64,000 nt of DNA from Verrucomicrobia bacterium IMCC26134 (GCA_000972765.1 CP011265.1:2589501-2653500), one strand, 5' to 3'; positions 50,146 through 60,610 are shown, counted from the stretch's first letter. Program-made: numbers and translations. The notes: a model not told the origin generated them from the sequence alone.

Positions 50146-53100
50146 ATGAAACTCCTGACCAAACTCTCATCCTTGGCAACCGGCCTCCTTCTGTGCGCAG
50201 GTCTGACCCGCGCCGAACCGGTGGAGACCACCACCTATGGAGACTTAATCCTTGGCATTTATGCCACGGGTGGAACCGGTTCCGGATTTACCCTTTCGGT
50301 CAACTTGGGGGAATTCACCAAATTCGCCACCTTGGACGGCACCTCGTTCACTGTAAATGAGCTTTCACGCAATGATTTAAACACATTCGGAACGGGGGCC
50401 AATTTTAGCCGAACCAACGTAAATTGGGGGGTGGTGGGAACGGCCGGAACTTTAAGTTACACCTCCGAGGGAACCGGCCTGATAACCCCGCGTAATACCC
50501 TCTTCGCCACCGCGCCCGTAGATACCACCCTTAATAATGGTAGCACTAACGCGCAAGTCGGCGCCATTTCAGCCATTGGCGGAGTTTATACCGGGCTCGC
50601 CAACGCCACCGCCACCGTCAATTCGCCATCGGCTACAACCGGCAGTTCTGCCAACGGTGACTCCTGGTATAGCCTGCAGACCCTCAATCTACCGCTGGAT
50701 TTCGGATTTTTCACCTCGTCCGTGATCACCTCGACCAACGTGGCCACGCTCAACCTCTACGAGTTGGTGCCGACCAACGCCTCCGCCGCCGCCCTCACCG
50801 AAGTGGGTATTGTCAAGGGCATCAACTTGCTCGGTTCCTTCAACCTCGCGAACACCGGCGTGCTGACCTACACCGCCGCCTCGTCCATCGTCACCAAGAC
50901 CCCGCAGACGATCACTTTCGCGACGCTACCCGCTAAAAACTATGGCGATGCCGCGATCACGCTCAGCGCCACCGCGTCAAGCGGTCTCGCCCCGACGTAT
51001 AGCCTGGTATCCGGCCCCGCAACCCTCTCCGGAGCGACCCTCACCCTGACGGGAGTTGGCACCGTGATCGTCCGCGCCTCCCAGGCTGGGGACACCACCT
51101 ACGATGCGGCCACGCCGGTCGAACGCTCCTTCACCGTGGCCCAGGCCGCGCAGACGATCACCTTCGCGCCTCTCGCCAACAAAACCTTCGGCGACGCGGC
51201 CTTCGCCCTATCGGCCTCCTCGACCAGCAGCCTCACACCGACCTTCACCGTCGTCTCCGGTCCCGCTATCCTTTCGGGCTCGACCCTCACCCTCACCGGC
51301 GCCGGCACCGTCACCATTCGCGCTTCCCAAGTTGGTGATGCCAACTACGCCGCCGCCACGCCGGTCGAACGCACCTTGACCGTCGATCCGTCAGGCCAGT
51401 CACTCACCTTCGCGCCTCTCGCCAACAAGACCTTCGGCGACGCGGCCTTCGTCCTCTCGGCCTCCTCGACCAGCAGCCTTACGCCCACCTTCACCGTCGT
51501 CTCCGGTCCCGCCACCCTCTCCGGCTCGACCCTCACCCTCACCGGCGCCGGCACCGTCACCATTCGCGCTTCCCAAGTTGGTGATGCCAACTACGCCGCC
51601 GCCACGCCGGTTGAACGCTCCTTCACCGTAGCTGCATCTGCCCAAACCCTCACCTTCGCGCCTCTCGCCAACAAGACCTTCGGCGACGCGGCCTTCGCCG
51701 TCTCGGCCTCCTCGACCAGCAGCCTTACGCCCACCTTCACCGTCGTCTCCGGTCCCGCCACCCTCTCCGGCTCGACCCTGACCCTCACCGGCGCCGGAAC
51801 CGTCACCGTTCGCGCTTCCCAAAGCGGTGACACCAACTACGCCGCCGCCACTCCGGTCGAGCGCTCCTTCACTGTATCTGCATCTGCCCAGACCCTTACC
51901 TTCGCGCCTCTCGCCAACAAGACCTTCGGCGACGCAGCCTTCGCCCTCTCGGCTTCCTCGACCAGCAGCCTCACACCGACCTTCACCGTCGTCTCAGGTC
52001 CCGCCACCCTCTCCGGCTCGACCCTGACTCTCTCCGGCGCCGGCTCCGTCACCGTTCGCGCTTCCCAGACCGGCGATGCCAACTACGCCGCCGCCACGCC
52101 GGTCGAGCGCTCCTTCACCGTCGCGCAGGCCTCCCAGACCCTTACCTTCGCTCCTCTCGCCGACAAGACCTTCGGCGACGCAGCCTTCGCCCTCTCGGCC
52201 TCCTCGACCAGCAGCCTCACACCGACCTTCACCGTCGTCTCAGGTCCCGCCACCCTCTCCGGCTCGACCCTGACTCTCTCCGGCGCTGGCTCCGTCACCG
52301 TTCGCGCTTCCCAGGCTGGCGACGCCAGCTACGCCGCCGCGACGCCGGTTGAACGCTCCTTCAAAGTCGCGCAGGCCTCCCAGACCCTTACCTTCGCTCC
52401 TCTCGCCGACAAGACCTTCGGCGACGCAGCCTTCGCCCTCTCGGCTTCCTCGACCAGCAGCCTCACACCGACCTTCACCGTCGTCTCAGGTCCCGCCACC
52501 CTCTCCGGCTCGACCCTCACTCTGACTGGCGCCGGCCCCGTTACCGTCCGCGCCTCCCAGGCTGGTGATACCAGCTACGCCGCCGCGACGCCGGTTGAAC
52601 GCTCCTTCAACGTCGCGCAGGCCTCCCAGACCCTTACCTTCGCTCCTCTCGCCGACAATACCTTCGGCGACGCAGCCTTCGCCCTCTCGGCTTCCTCGAC
52701 CAGCAGCCTCACACCGACCTTCACCGTCGTCTCAGGTCCCGCCACCCTCTCCGGCTCGACCCTGACTCTCACCGGCGCCGGCCCCGTTACCGTCCGCGCC
52801 TCCCAGGCTGGTGATACCAACTACGCCGCCGCTACCCCAGTCGATCGCTCCTTCAGCGTCTCTAAGTCAGCCCAGACGATCACCTTCGCACCTCTCGTCG
52901 ACAAGGCCTTCGGCGACGCGGCCTTCGCCCTCTCAGCTTCCTCGACCAGCAGCCTCACACCGACCTTCACCGTCGTCTCAGGTCCCGCCACCCTCTCCGG
53001 CTCGACCCTCACCCTGACTGGCGCCGGCCCCGTTACCGTCCGCGCCTCCCAGGCTGGCGATGCCAACTACGCCGCCGCCACGCCGGTTGAACGCTCTTTC

Positions 53101-56100
53101 GCGGTGTCCGCCAGCGGATCCGCGACGCAGACAATTACCTTCGGAGCCCTAGCGAACAAAACTTTTGGCGACCCAACCGTTAGTTTGGTGGCGACATCGG
53201 ATAGCGGACTGCCCCCGAGTTTCAGCATCGTTTCCGGCCCAGCCACAATCTTGGGATCTTCGCTCACCATTACGGGAGCAGGCACGGTCACGGTGCGCGC
53301 CGATCAAGGTGGCAACGATCTTTATGCCGCCGCCGCTTCGGTGGATCACTCCTTCGCCGTCGCCCAAGCGCCCCAGACGCTCACCTTCGCCGCCCCGGCC
53401 AACATGACCTACGGCGATCCTGACTTTGAATTGGTCGCATCGGCCTCCAGCAGTCTGGCCCCTGCGTTTAGTCTAATCTCCGGTCCGGCCACACTTTCCG
53501 GGGCTATCTTAACCCTCACTGGGGCTGGCACCGTCACCGTCCGCGCCGAACAAACCGGCAACACCAACTACTCCGCCGCGATCGCGGTGGAACGCTCTTT
53601 CAGCGCCGGTCCAGCAAGCCAGACACTGACCTTCGCACCCTTGGCCAACAAGACGTTCGGCGACGCAGCCTTCGCGCTCACCGCCTCGTCCTCCAGCGAG
53701 TTACCCCCATCGTTTACTATCGTTTCCGGTCCGGCCACGCTCGCTGGAGCCACCGTGACACTCACCGGCGTCGGTGCCGTGACCATCCGGGCCAGCCAGA
53801 CAGGTAATGCGAATTACACCGCCGCCGCACCGATCGAGCGCACGTTCAATGTCGCCGAATTCGTCAAGAGCCCCCAAACCATCACGTTTGCAACTGTCAC
53901 CGGCAAATCCTTCGGCGACCCCACCTTTACCTTGAGCGCTTCCGCGTCCAGCGGCCTGCCCCTCGCCTTCACCCTTGTGTCAGGACCGGCCACACTTTTC
54001 GGCTCGTCGCTCACGATCACCGGTGCGGGAACGATCATCGTCCGCGCCGAACAAGCCGGTGACGCGACCTACTCCACCGCAGTTCCGGTCGAACGCTCCA
54101 TCGACGTCGCGAAAGCCACCCAGGCCCTCACCTTTGCCTCGCTGGCCAACAAAACCTTCGGCGACGCGGCCTTCGCCCTCTCGGCGTCCTCGACCAGCAG
54201 CCTCACACCGACCTTCACCGTCATCTCCGGTCCCGCCACGCTCTCCGGCTCGACCCTGACCCTCACCGGCGCCGGAACCGTCACCGTGCGCGCCGAACAA
54301 TCAGGCGACACCAACTACACCGCCGCCACCCCGATCGAACGCACCTTGACCGTCGATCCGTCAGGCCAGTCACTCACCTTTGCCCCGCTCGTCGACAAGA
54401 CCTTTGGCGACGCGGCCTTCGCCCTCTCGGCTTCCTCGACCAGCAGCCTCACGCCCACCTTCACCGTCATCTCCGGTCCCGCCACCCTCTCCGGCTCGAC
54501 CCTGACTCTCTCCGGCGCCGGAACCGTCACCGTTCGCGCTTCCCAGGCCGGCGACACCAACTACGGCGCCGCCACCCCGGTTGAGCGCTCTTTCACCGCC
54601 GCGCAGGCCGCCCAGACCCTCACCTTCGCGCCTCTCGCCGACAAGGCCTTCGGCGACGCGGCCTTCGCCCTCTCGGCTTCCTCGACCAGCAGCCTCACGC
54701 CCACCTTCACCGTCGTCTCCGGCCCCGCCACCCTCTCCGGCTCGACCCTGACTCTCTCCGGCGCCGGAACCGTCACCGTTCGCGCTTCCCAGGCCGGCGA
54801 CACCAACTACGCCGCCGCCACCCCGGTTGAGCGCTCTTTCACCGCCGCGCAGGCCGCCCAGACCCTCACCTTCGCGCCTCTCGTCGACAAGGCCTTCGGC
54901 GACGCAGCCTTCGCCCTCTCGGCGTCCTCGACCAGCAGCCTCACACCGACCTTCACCATTGTCTCCGGTCCCGCCACCCTCTCCGGCTCGTCGTTGTCGA
55001 TCACCGGAACCGGCACCGTCACCGTGCGCGCCGCCCAAGCCGGCGACGCCAACTACTCCGCCGCCTCTCCAGTCGATCAATCGTTCAACGTCGGACAAGC
55101 GTCGCAGACCATCAGTTTCGCCGCTCTCTCCAACAAAACTTTTGGCGACGACGCCTTCACTCTCATTGCATCCTCAACCAGCGGTCTAACGCCGACCTTC
55201 TCCGCAATCTCCGGCCCCGCCACGCTCTCCGGCTCGACCCTGACCCTCACCGGAGCCGGCACCGTGGTCGTCCGCGCCGCCCAAACCGGCGACGCCAACT
55301 ACTACGCCGCCACACCGGTTGAACGCTCCTTCATCGTCGCCCAGGCGTCGCAGACCATCACCTTCGCCCCTCTCGCCAACAAGACCTTCGGCGACGCGGC
55401 CTTCGCCCTCTCGGCCTCCGCGACCAGCGGTCTAGCGCCGATCTTCACCGTCGTCTCCGGTTCCGCCACTCTCTCCGGCTCGACTCTCACCCTCACCGGA
55501 GCCGGCACCGTGGTCGTCCGCGCCGCCCAAACCGGCGACGCCAACTACTCCGCCGCCACACCGGTCGAACGTTCCTTCACCGTCGCGAAGACCTCCCAGA
55601 CCCTCACCTTCGCGCCTCTCGTCGACAAGGCCTTCGGTGACGCGGCCTTCGTCCTCTCGGCTTTCTCGACCAGCAGCCTCACGCCCACCTTCACCGTCGT
55701 CTCCGGTCCCGCCACCCTCTCCGGCTCGACCCTGACCCTCACCGGAGCCGGCCCCATCACCGTTCGCGCCTCCCAGGCCGGCGACACCAACTACGCAGCC
55801 GCCACGCCGGTTGAACGCACTTTCACCGTAACACCGCCCCAGCCGGCCCTCATATCCGACCAAGTCCAGCCGACCGGGAGTGTGGTCAATCTTTCACTGG
55901 CCTTACCCAACGCTCCTGCCGGCCTATCCTATCACGCCAGCGGCCTGCCCTCGGGCCTCGATCTAAATCCGGATACAGGCGCGATCTCCGGCACCCTCAC
56001 CGCCATTCCGGACAAATACACCGTCACCCACTGGTTCATGGTAGGCGATACGCAGAGCCCGCTCGGCACCTTCAGCTGGACCGTCGAGCCCTTCCCTAGC

Positions 56101-57255
56101 GCGTTGACCGGCCGGTTTGAAGGCCTCTTCGTCGCTCCCTCCAGTGTCGCCCTTCCGGTCGCCAAAATCGAACTCACCGTAGCCAATACCGGCGCCTTCA
56201 CCGGACGCCTCACCCACGGAACCCCCGGAGTCGCCACGCTCACTGGACAGCTCGCTCTCGACCCCTCCGGAAACTCCGCGACCCTCGCCACGCTATCAGC
56301 CGAAGCTTACACCCTCCAGTCGCTCAAGGTCTCTTCGGCGTCGGGCATCTCCGCGACCCTGGTGAAAAACGCCGCCGTGATCGGCAAGCTCATCGACGGC
56401 GTGCGGCTCGCAGCCTATGACACCCCGAACCCCGCGCCTTGGATCGGCACCTACACGTCGACCTTCACTGCGGGGGCCAACTTCGACCCCGCAGTGATCG
56501 ACCGTGCCGCCCCGCTGGGCTCTGGTTACGCCACCGGATCGGTGGGTGCGAACGGCGCCCTCTCACTGGCCGGAAAACTGGCCGATGGCACCGCTTTCAC
56601 CGGCTCGTTCAACACCGACGCCAACGCCGGCTACCGCCTGTTCCTCCAGCCCCACGGCACCGCGAACAACTACCTCAGCGGTTGGATTAAACTCACCCGC
56701 TGGTCGACCACTCCAGTCGATCGCTACTATGTAACAGCTGCCGAGGGTCAGGACTTCTATTGGAACAAGCCCGCCATGGCTACGGATGTAAACTATCGCG
56801 CCGGCTTCGGCCCTATGGCCCTTCGTGTCCGATTGGCCACCTGGATCGCGCCCGACGCCCGCCAGACCCTCGCCGCTCTCCTGGACCTCACGACGACCAA
56901 CGCGTCCAAACTCTCCCTCAAGACCACCGGTAACAGCCTCTCCGCCACCCAGCGCAACGCCCTCACCGCCACAGTGAAACTCAACCCGACCAACACCCTC
57001 ACCGTGTCGGGCACCACCCAATCCAAGCTCTGGACGCCGCTCACCCTGAATGTCACTTCCGGTCAGTTAAGCGGCTCCGTAAAGGTGCAAGACACCCGCT
57101 TCCTCTCCCGCTCCGCCGCATGGGAAGGCGTGATGCTGCAGTCTCCAAGCGCCGACCGGGGCAAGATCATCGGACAGGGCTTCTACCTCCTGGCCCCCGT
57201 GGCGCGTCCGTCCACCTCAGCCTTGGGCTGCGGCGTCACCCTCACCACCCCGTAA
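50146..57255 (+). CDS. Giant secreted MBG-repeat protein with PEP-CTERM-paralogue head
   Basis: The protein has 2369 residues and a signal peptide (MKLLTKLSSLATGLLLCAGLTRA). Residues ~25-245 (GDLILGIYATGGTGSG, VNLGEFTKFA, NTLFAT, PLDFGFFTS, LYELVPTN) are homologous to the PEP-CTERM protein at 46671-47507. Residues ~254-1899 are 20 MBG-type Ig-like repeats of 82 residues, each beginning QTLTFAPLANKTFGDAAF-like and ending PVERSFTV. Then comes a cadherin/He_PIG-like domain (~1905-1975, YHASGLPSGLDLNPDTGAIS) and a C-terminal beta domain of ~390 residues. No PEP-CTERM anchor, LPXTG or autotransporter barrel is seen, so how it leaves the cell or is anchored is not known. It is likely a surface stalk or adhesin. 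Confidence 0.9.
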   Translation: MKLLTKLSSLATGLLLCAGLTRAEPVETTTYGDLILGIYATGGTGSGFTLSVNLGEFTKFATLDGTSFTVNELSRNDLNTFGTGANFSRTNVNWGVVGTAGTLSYTSEGTGLITPRNTLFATAPVDTTLNNGSTNAQVGAISAIGGVYTGLANATATVNSPSATTGSSANGDSWYSLQTLNLPLDFGFFTSSVITSTNVATLNLYELVPTNASAAALTEVGIVKGINLLGSFNLANTGVLTYTAASSIVTKTPQTITFATLPAKNYGDAAITLSATASSGLAPTYSLVSGPATLSGATLTLTGVGTVIVRASQAGDTTYDAATPVERSFTVAQAAQTITFAPLANKTFGDAAFALSASSTSSLTPTFTVVSGPAILSGSTLTLTGAGTVTIRASQVGDANYAAATPVERTLTVDPSGQSLTFAPLANKTFGDAAFVLSASSTSSLTPTFTVVSGPATLSGSTLTLTGAGTVTIRASQVGDANYAAATPVERSFTVAASAQTLTFAPLANKTFGDAAFAVSASSTSSLTPTFTVVSGPATLSGSTLTLTGAGTVTVRASQSGDTNYAAATPVERSFTVSASAQTLTFAPLANKTFGDAAFALSASSTSSLTPTFTVVSGPATLSGSTLTLSGAGSVTVRASQTGDANYAAATPVERSFTVAQASQTLTFAPLADKTFGDAAFALSASSTSSLTPTFTVVSGPATLSGSTLTLSGAGSVTVRASQAGDASYAAATPVERSFKVAQASQTLTFAPLADKTFGDAAFALSASSTSSLTPTFTVVSGPATLSGSTLTLTGAGPVTVRASQAGDTSYAAATPVERSFNVAQASQTLTFAPLADNTFGDAAFALSASSTSSLTPTFTVVSGPATLSGSTLTLTGAGPVTVRASQAGDTNYAAATPVDRSFSVSKSAQTITFAPLVDKAFGDAAFALSASSTSSLTPTFTVVSGPATLSGSTLTLTGAGPVTVRASQAGDANYAAATPVERSFAVSASGSATQTITFGALANKTFGDPTVSLVATSDSGLPPSFSIVSGPATILGSSLTITGAGTVTVRADQGGNDLYAAAASVDHSFAVAQAPQTLTFAAPANMTYGDPDFELVASASSSLAPAFSLISGPATLSGAILTLTGAGTVTVRAEQTGNTNYSAAIAVERSFSAGPASQTLTFAPLANKTFGDAAFALTASSSSELPPSFTIVSGPATLAGATVTLTGVGAVTIRASQTGNANYTAAAPIERTFNVAEFVKSPQTITFATVTGKSFGDPTFTLSASASSGLPLAFTLVSGPATLFGSSLTITGAGTIIVRAEQAGDATYSTAVPVERSIDVAKATQALTFASLANKTFGDAAFALSASSTSSLTPTFTVISGPATLSGSTLTLTGAGTVTVRAEQSGDTNYTAATPIERTLTVDPSGQSLTFAPLVDKTFGDAAFALSASSTSSLTPTFTVISGPATLSGSTLTLSGAGTVTVRASQAGDTNYGAATPVERSFTAAQAAQTLTFAPLADKAFGDAAFALSASSTSSLTPTFTVVSGPATLSGSTLTLSGAGTVTVRASQAGDTNYAAATPVERSFTAAQAAQTLTFAPLVDKAFGDAAFALSASSTSSLTPTFTIVSGPATLSGSSLSITGTGTVTVRAAQAGDANYSAASPVDQSFNVGQASQTISFAALSNKTFGDDAFTLIASSTSGLTPTFSAISGPATLSGSTLTLTGAGTVVVRAAQTGDANYYAATPVERSFIVAQASQTITFAPLANKTFGDAAFALSASATSGLAPIFTVVSGSATLSGSTLTLTGAGTVVVRAAQTGDANYSAATPVERSFTVAKTSQTLTFAPLVDKAFGDAAFVLSAFSTSSLTPTFTVVSGPATLSGSTLTLTGAGPITVRASQAGDTNYAAATPVERTFTVTPPQPALISDQVQPTGSVVNLSLALPNAPAGLSYHASGLPSGLDLNPDTGAISGTLTAIPDKYTVTHWFMVGDTQSPLGTFSWTVEPFPSALTGRFEGLFVAPSSVALPVAKIELTVANTGAFTGRLTHGTPGVATLTGQLALDPSGNSATLATLSAEAYTLQSLKVSSASGISATLVKNAAVIGKLIDGVRLAAYDTPNPAPWIGTYTSTFTAGANFDPAVIDRAAPLGSGYATGSVGANGALSLAGKLADGTAFTGSFNTDANAGYRLFLQPHGTANNYLSGWIKLTRWSTTPVDRYYVTAAEGQDFYWNKPAMATDVNYRAGFGPMALRVRLATWIAPDARQTLAALLDLTTTNASKLSLKTTGNSLSATQRNALTATVKLNPTNTLTVSGTTQSKLWTPLTLNVTSGQLSGSVKVQDTRFLSRSAAWEGVMLQSPSADRGKIIGQGFYLLAPVARPSTSALGCGVTLTTP
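50905..55842 (+). repeat. Tandem array of 20 repeats, 246-bp unit, inside the giant MBG protein
   Basis: Successive units begin at QTxTF codons (50905, 51151, ... 55597), spaced 246 bp apart apart from small insertions after units 9 and 12. Units 2-9 and 14-17, 19-20 are near-identical over long stretches of DNA, whereas units 1, 10-13 and 18 are more divergent. This pattern suggests recent duplication or gene conversion within an older array. The near-identity also creates repeated open frames on the opposite strand, which are artefacts. Confidence 0.93.
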
Positions 57256-57319
57256 TAAACCGGGTGGTTTTCAACACTCAGGTGGACTCGGCCGGGATGG
57301 GCTTCCATTTTATGGAATA

Positions 57320-57955
57320 ATGAAGCCGCGCTCAATCCTGCTGATTCTCTTCGGGCTGGTCTGCACATTCTGGATCTTGCGCCCCCGCATCGCCCCGCCC
57401 CCTGAAGTCGCGAGCGCCAAGTCTGGGGATGCGAAGCGACCGCAGACTCAACCTGCGCCCCCTCCCCTCGCCGCGCCCGCCAGCGTGCCGGAGGAGCAAC
57501 CTCGCCCAAAATCAACCCCGCAATCCCCTGCCCGCATCGCCGAAAACGCGATTAGTAAGATCCTTCTCGCTTCCACTTCCGACCACGCCGCCACCGCCGC
57601 CCGCCTGATACCCCTTGTCCTCGATCCAAACTTTCCCGCCGCACAACGCACTGAAGCCCTCTCCCATATCCTGAATCTCTCGGCCGGACATGAGCGCGAG
57701 CTACTGTTGCCACTGGTGCGCGACCCTCGACTCACCGCGATGGATTGCCGCGCCCTTCTCGATGATGCGCTCAACCAATCCCCCCCTTGGCAGAGAGAGG
57801 TTTACCTCGCCGCTTTGGGCTCCCGCCCGGAATCCGAGCTCCGCGCCTACATCCGCGCCCACCTGAGTTTCCTGACCGGGCGCGATGACCTCGGCGACGA
57901 TCCCAAAGCGTGGGTCGAGTCGTTGACGCAAGCGGTCGATAAAACCCCGCCCTAA
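57320..57955 (+). CDS. Membrane-anchored hypothetical protein
   Basis: The 211-residue protein starts with an uncleaved signal-anchor (ILLILFGLVCTFWIL, ~6-20), then a Pro/Ser/Lys-rich linker (~25-75) and a helical C-terminal domain (~75-205) with HEAT-like phrases (LIPLVLDPNFPAAQRTEALSHILNLS, LLPLVRDPRLTAMDCRALLDDALN). I do not recognise the family. It is 64 bp after the giant repeat gene and 128 bp before the first TPR-like gene, so it may be cotranscribed with either. Confidence 0.72.
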   Translation: MKPRSILLILFGLVCTFWILRPRIAPPPEVASAKSGDAKRPQTQPAPPPLAAPASVPEEQPRPKSTPQSPARIAENAISKILLASTSDHAATAARLIPLVLDPNFPAAQRTEALSHILNLSAGHERELLLPLVRDPRLTAMDCRALLDDALNQSPPWQREVYLAALGSRPESELRAYIRAHLSFLTGRDDLGDDPKAWVESLTQAVDKTPP

Positions 57956-58083
57956 AAAGTCGCCCGCAGGTCAAAAACATCCAAGCCTGCCCGCTTCATT
58001 ACCTATTCCTAATAGTCGACCGCTCGACGCATCACCATTTCGTCACAAACTTGTCCCCTCAAACCACCCAATTCCGTCAAACC

Positions 58084-60513
58084 GTGAACGAACGCCAAAT
58101 CGTCAACCCCGCCCGCCTGCGATTCACCTGGGGCAGACCCAAGGGTGCACCCGCGCCCTGGTTTTTAAACACGCTGTGCTTTTTTAGGCGCGCAAAATCC
58201 CCTGGCACCGGCCACTACTACGTCTCCCGCAAAGAAGAGACAAACTACCCGCTCGCCCTGATCGTAAACGTGCGTGGAGTCCTGCTTTGGACGGTGGGCC
58301 TAAGTCTCTCCAGCCTGTTGGGCGGCGCCGGTTTGCTCGCAAGCTGGTATGCGAAAAAACCCTTCAATCGTATCACCTACGCCGACCTTGCACTCCCTTG
58401 GCGCTGGTCTGGCCTAGAGGCGCTTCGTGGCCAGGCAAACCTCGCACAGGCACAGGACGATTTGCACAATGGCGACATCCGCTCCGCCTTTTCCTATCTG
58501 CGCTCCGGGCTCGCGCGCTCCCCTGACGAGACCAAGGCCCGTCTCGATCTCGCGACGCTTTACATTCTATTTCGAATCCGGCCAGAAGCTGAAAAGGCAC
58601 TGATCCAGGCCTTCGAGCACAAATGGCCCGGTTTAGATTATCTGCACAAATCCATTGCCCTTATCGAACCAGCGGAAACCCCTCGGTTTTTGGCCGATTA
58701 CTGTGATCGCGCCAGAGCAGCCCTGCCCGCCGACTCCCGCGCACTGGACAAAGAGGCCAGCTATATAGACGAAACAAAAGTCAAAGCCCTCCTTGCCCTC
58801 GATCTGGCAGATGAAGCCGTATCCTACGCCGAAAAACACCAACCGGATGACGTCGCTCTCCTGCAATCGGTCAGGATTTCGCGCAACCTTCTCCGTCATG
58901 ATTCAACCGGTGCGGAGAAGGAGCTTGCGACCTGGCTGGCCGCCACGCCCGATTCCGAGGAAGCACTCGCCTACGGTGTGCGAGTCTGCCGGGCCGCAAA
59001 CAAGATCCCGGAAATGCAGGCGTCCATCCTCCGCCTGCGCAGTCGTTACCCGGATAACCCGAACCACATCGCCCTCGCCCTAAGCGAGACCATTTTATCA
59101 GGCCAGATTGAGGCCGCCCTCGATCTTCTGGATATCAGCGTCATCCGCTTCGCCAACACGCCCGGTGTCTATGGCGAATGGGCGGAGACTATTGGTAAAA
59201 CAGGCAACGACCAGGTCCTCGGCCGGCTCGAACAACTGGTGCGTGAATCCAACCAGGATCCACAAACCGTGATCCTCGCCCGTTTGATGAACTTGATCCG
59301 CAGGCAGGCTTGGGAAGACGCCGAGGCCGCCAGCGCACGCCTCGATGCTTATTACCCCAATCTTCAGCCCCGCCTCCAAAACATACATAACGTAGCCAAG
59401 GCCCTGCTCGCAACCTGCCGCCAGACAGCCAAGGGCTCGCAAAATACCCTCGTCAACTCCATCGCCAGCGGTTGGTTCGGCATTCACCTTTACCGCCAAG
59501 TCGTGGACGCCCTCGCCAACGCCGAACGCTACGACGCCGCCCTGGAGGTGCTTACCCTCGCCGAGGGTTACTATCCCACCAGCACTTATATCACGAACCA
59601 GCGATCCGCCATATCCGATAAATTGCGGAGTCAAAATGCCGAATTAGCCCGCATAGCCGCCAAAACCGCGCCAACCGCGGAAGCTGCGCCGGACTTTGCC
59701 GACGCCTCCGCCTTCTTTGCCGTCCTGAATGAATACACCCGGACCGGTCACGCCTCCGAGGCCCTGCGCCTCTGCCGAACTGTGCGCAAATCCGCCCCCG
59801 CGTGGCTCTCAGACGCTCTGCCTGAACTGGAATGGCGTGAGATTATCCTGGCCGCCCAGGCGGACGACCTGTCTTTACTCCAACTCAACCTTCGCACTTC
59901 ACTGCGCAACCGTCGCGAAGCGCTCATCGAGAAAGTAGTCGCTCAGGCCCAAACGTGGCACCGCGAGAAAAACCAAGCCGCCGCGCTCATCGCACTCCGC
60001 GAAGTCATCACAGTTCAACCCGCCCATAACTCCGCCCTTGGCTTGCTCGCCGAGTGGAGCCCTCGATCCGAAAGCGGCACCAACTTGGCCACAACCAAAT
60101 CGAGCCCCCCATCTGACGCCCCCGCTCCCGCTTCGTTACCGTCGTCCGCCACGGAGCTCTTTACCGCACTTGATGCCTTGTCCGCCACTACACACACCGA
60201 AAAAGCCCTGCGGCTCATTCGTGAAATACGCAAAGCCGACCCTCTATGGCTGTCCGACACGGGACCCGATCTGGATTGGCGCGAAATCCAGCTGGCCGCT
60301 ACCGCCAATGACCTACCCCTTCTGCAAATCTCCCTGAGAACCTATCTGCGTATCCGACCAGCAGAGACCACTCGCTGCCTCGAGCAAGCACGCCTCTGGC
60401 ATGCGAAAACGGAACGGAAATCCGCCGCCCTGATTATAATCCGCGAAATCTTGCGCCAAACACCGGACGAACCCTCCGCCACCCAGCTACTGGCCGAGTG
60501 GGGCACGCCTTGA
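58084..60513 (+). CDS. Single-pass membrane TPR-like protein, copy 1 of a tandem pair
   Basis: About 809 residues from the GTG at 58084; I prefer this over the TTG at 58051 because the paralogue at 61158 also starts with GTG the same distance before VNPAR. The N-terminal cytoplasmic part (VNPARLRFTWGRPKGAPAPW, FFRRAKSPGTGHYYVS) is followed by one TM segment (~50-72, VLLWTVGLSLSSLLGGAGLLASW), KKPFNRITYADLALPWRWS, then a periplasmic TPR-like helical body. The end has two copies of a ~115-residue module (nt ~59700-60060 and ~60160-60510), each with ALRLxRxxRK, LxWREIxLAA, and LLAEW. The function is unknown; the TPRs imply a scaffold role. Confidence 0.82.
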   Translation: MNERQIVNPARLRFTWGRPKGAPAPWFLNTLCFFRRAKSPGTGHYYVSRKEETNYPLALIVNVRGVLLWTVGLSLSSLLGGAGLLASWYAKKPFNRITYADLALPWRWSGLEALRGQANLAQAQDDLHNGDIRSAFSYLRSGLARSPDETKARLDLATLYILFRIRPEAEKALIQAFEHKWPGLDYLHKSIALIEPAETPRFLADYCDRARAALPADSRALDKEASYIDETKVKALLALDLADEAVSYAEKHQPDDVALLQSVRISRNLLRHDSTGAEKELATWLAATPDSEEALAYGVRVCRAANKIPEMQASILRLRSRYPDNPNHIALALSETILSGQIEAALDLLDISVIRFANTPGVYGEWAETIGKTGNDQVLGRLEQLVRESNQDPQTVILARLMNLIRRQAWEDAEAASARLDAYYPNLQPRLQNIHNVAKALLATCRQTAKGSQNTLVNSIASGWFGIHLYRQVVDALANAERYDAALEVLTLAEGYYPTSTYITNQRSAISDKLRSQNAELARIAAKTAPTAEAAPDFADASAFFAVLNEYTRTGHASEALRLCRTVRKSAPAWLSDALPELEWREIILAAQADDLSLLQLNLRTSLRNRREALIEKVVAQAQTWHREKNQAAALIALREVITVQPAHNSALGLLAEWSPRSESGTNLATTKSSPPSDAPAPASLPSSATELFTALDALSATTHTEKALRLIREIRKADPLWLSDTGPDLDWREIQLAATANDLPLLQISLRTYLRIRPAETTRCLEQARLWHAKTERKSAALIIIREILRQTPDEPSATQLLAEWGTP

Positions 60514-60610
60514 ATCAAGGGTGCTTAAATCCGATACGATGCCCTGTGTCATAGTGGTATAGTGGTCTAAGCTCAACCGCCGTAAATGTGCGCCCCTCCC
60601 GCCAAAGTGC

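Noticed and set aside
50905-55842. Possible CRISPR-like or satellite array
   Set aside because: The unit is 246 bp with no spacer pattern, stays in frame and encodes an Ig-like domain, so it is a protein repeat.
51099-55863. A series of ~81-codon open frames on the minus strand, repeating every 246 bp
   Set aside because: They recur because the sense-strand repeats recur. Their sequences have no independent start signals and simply mirror the MBG units.
60545-60600. tRNA-like text (AGTGGTATAGTGGTCTAAGCTC)
   Set aside because: No matching acceptor stem, anticodon arm or T-arm could be folded from the flanking bases; it looks like a short direct repeat only.
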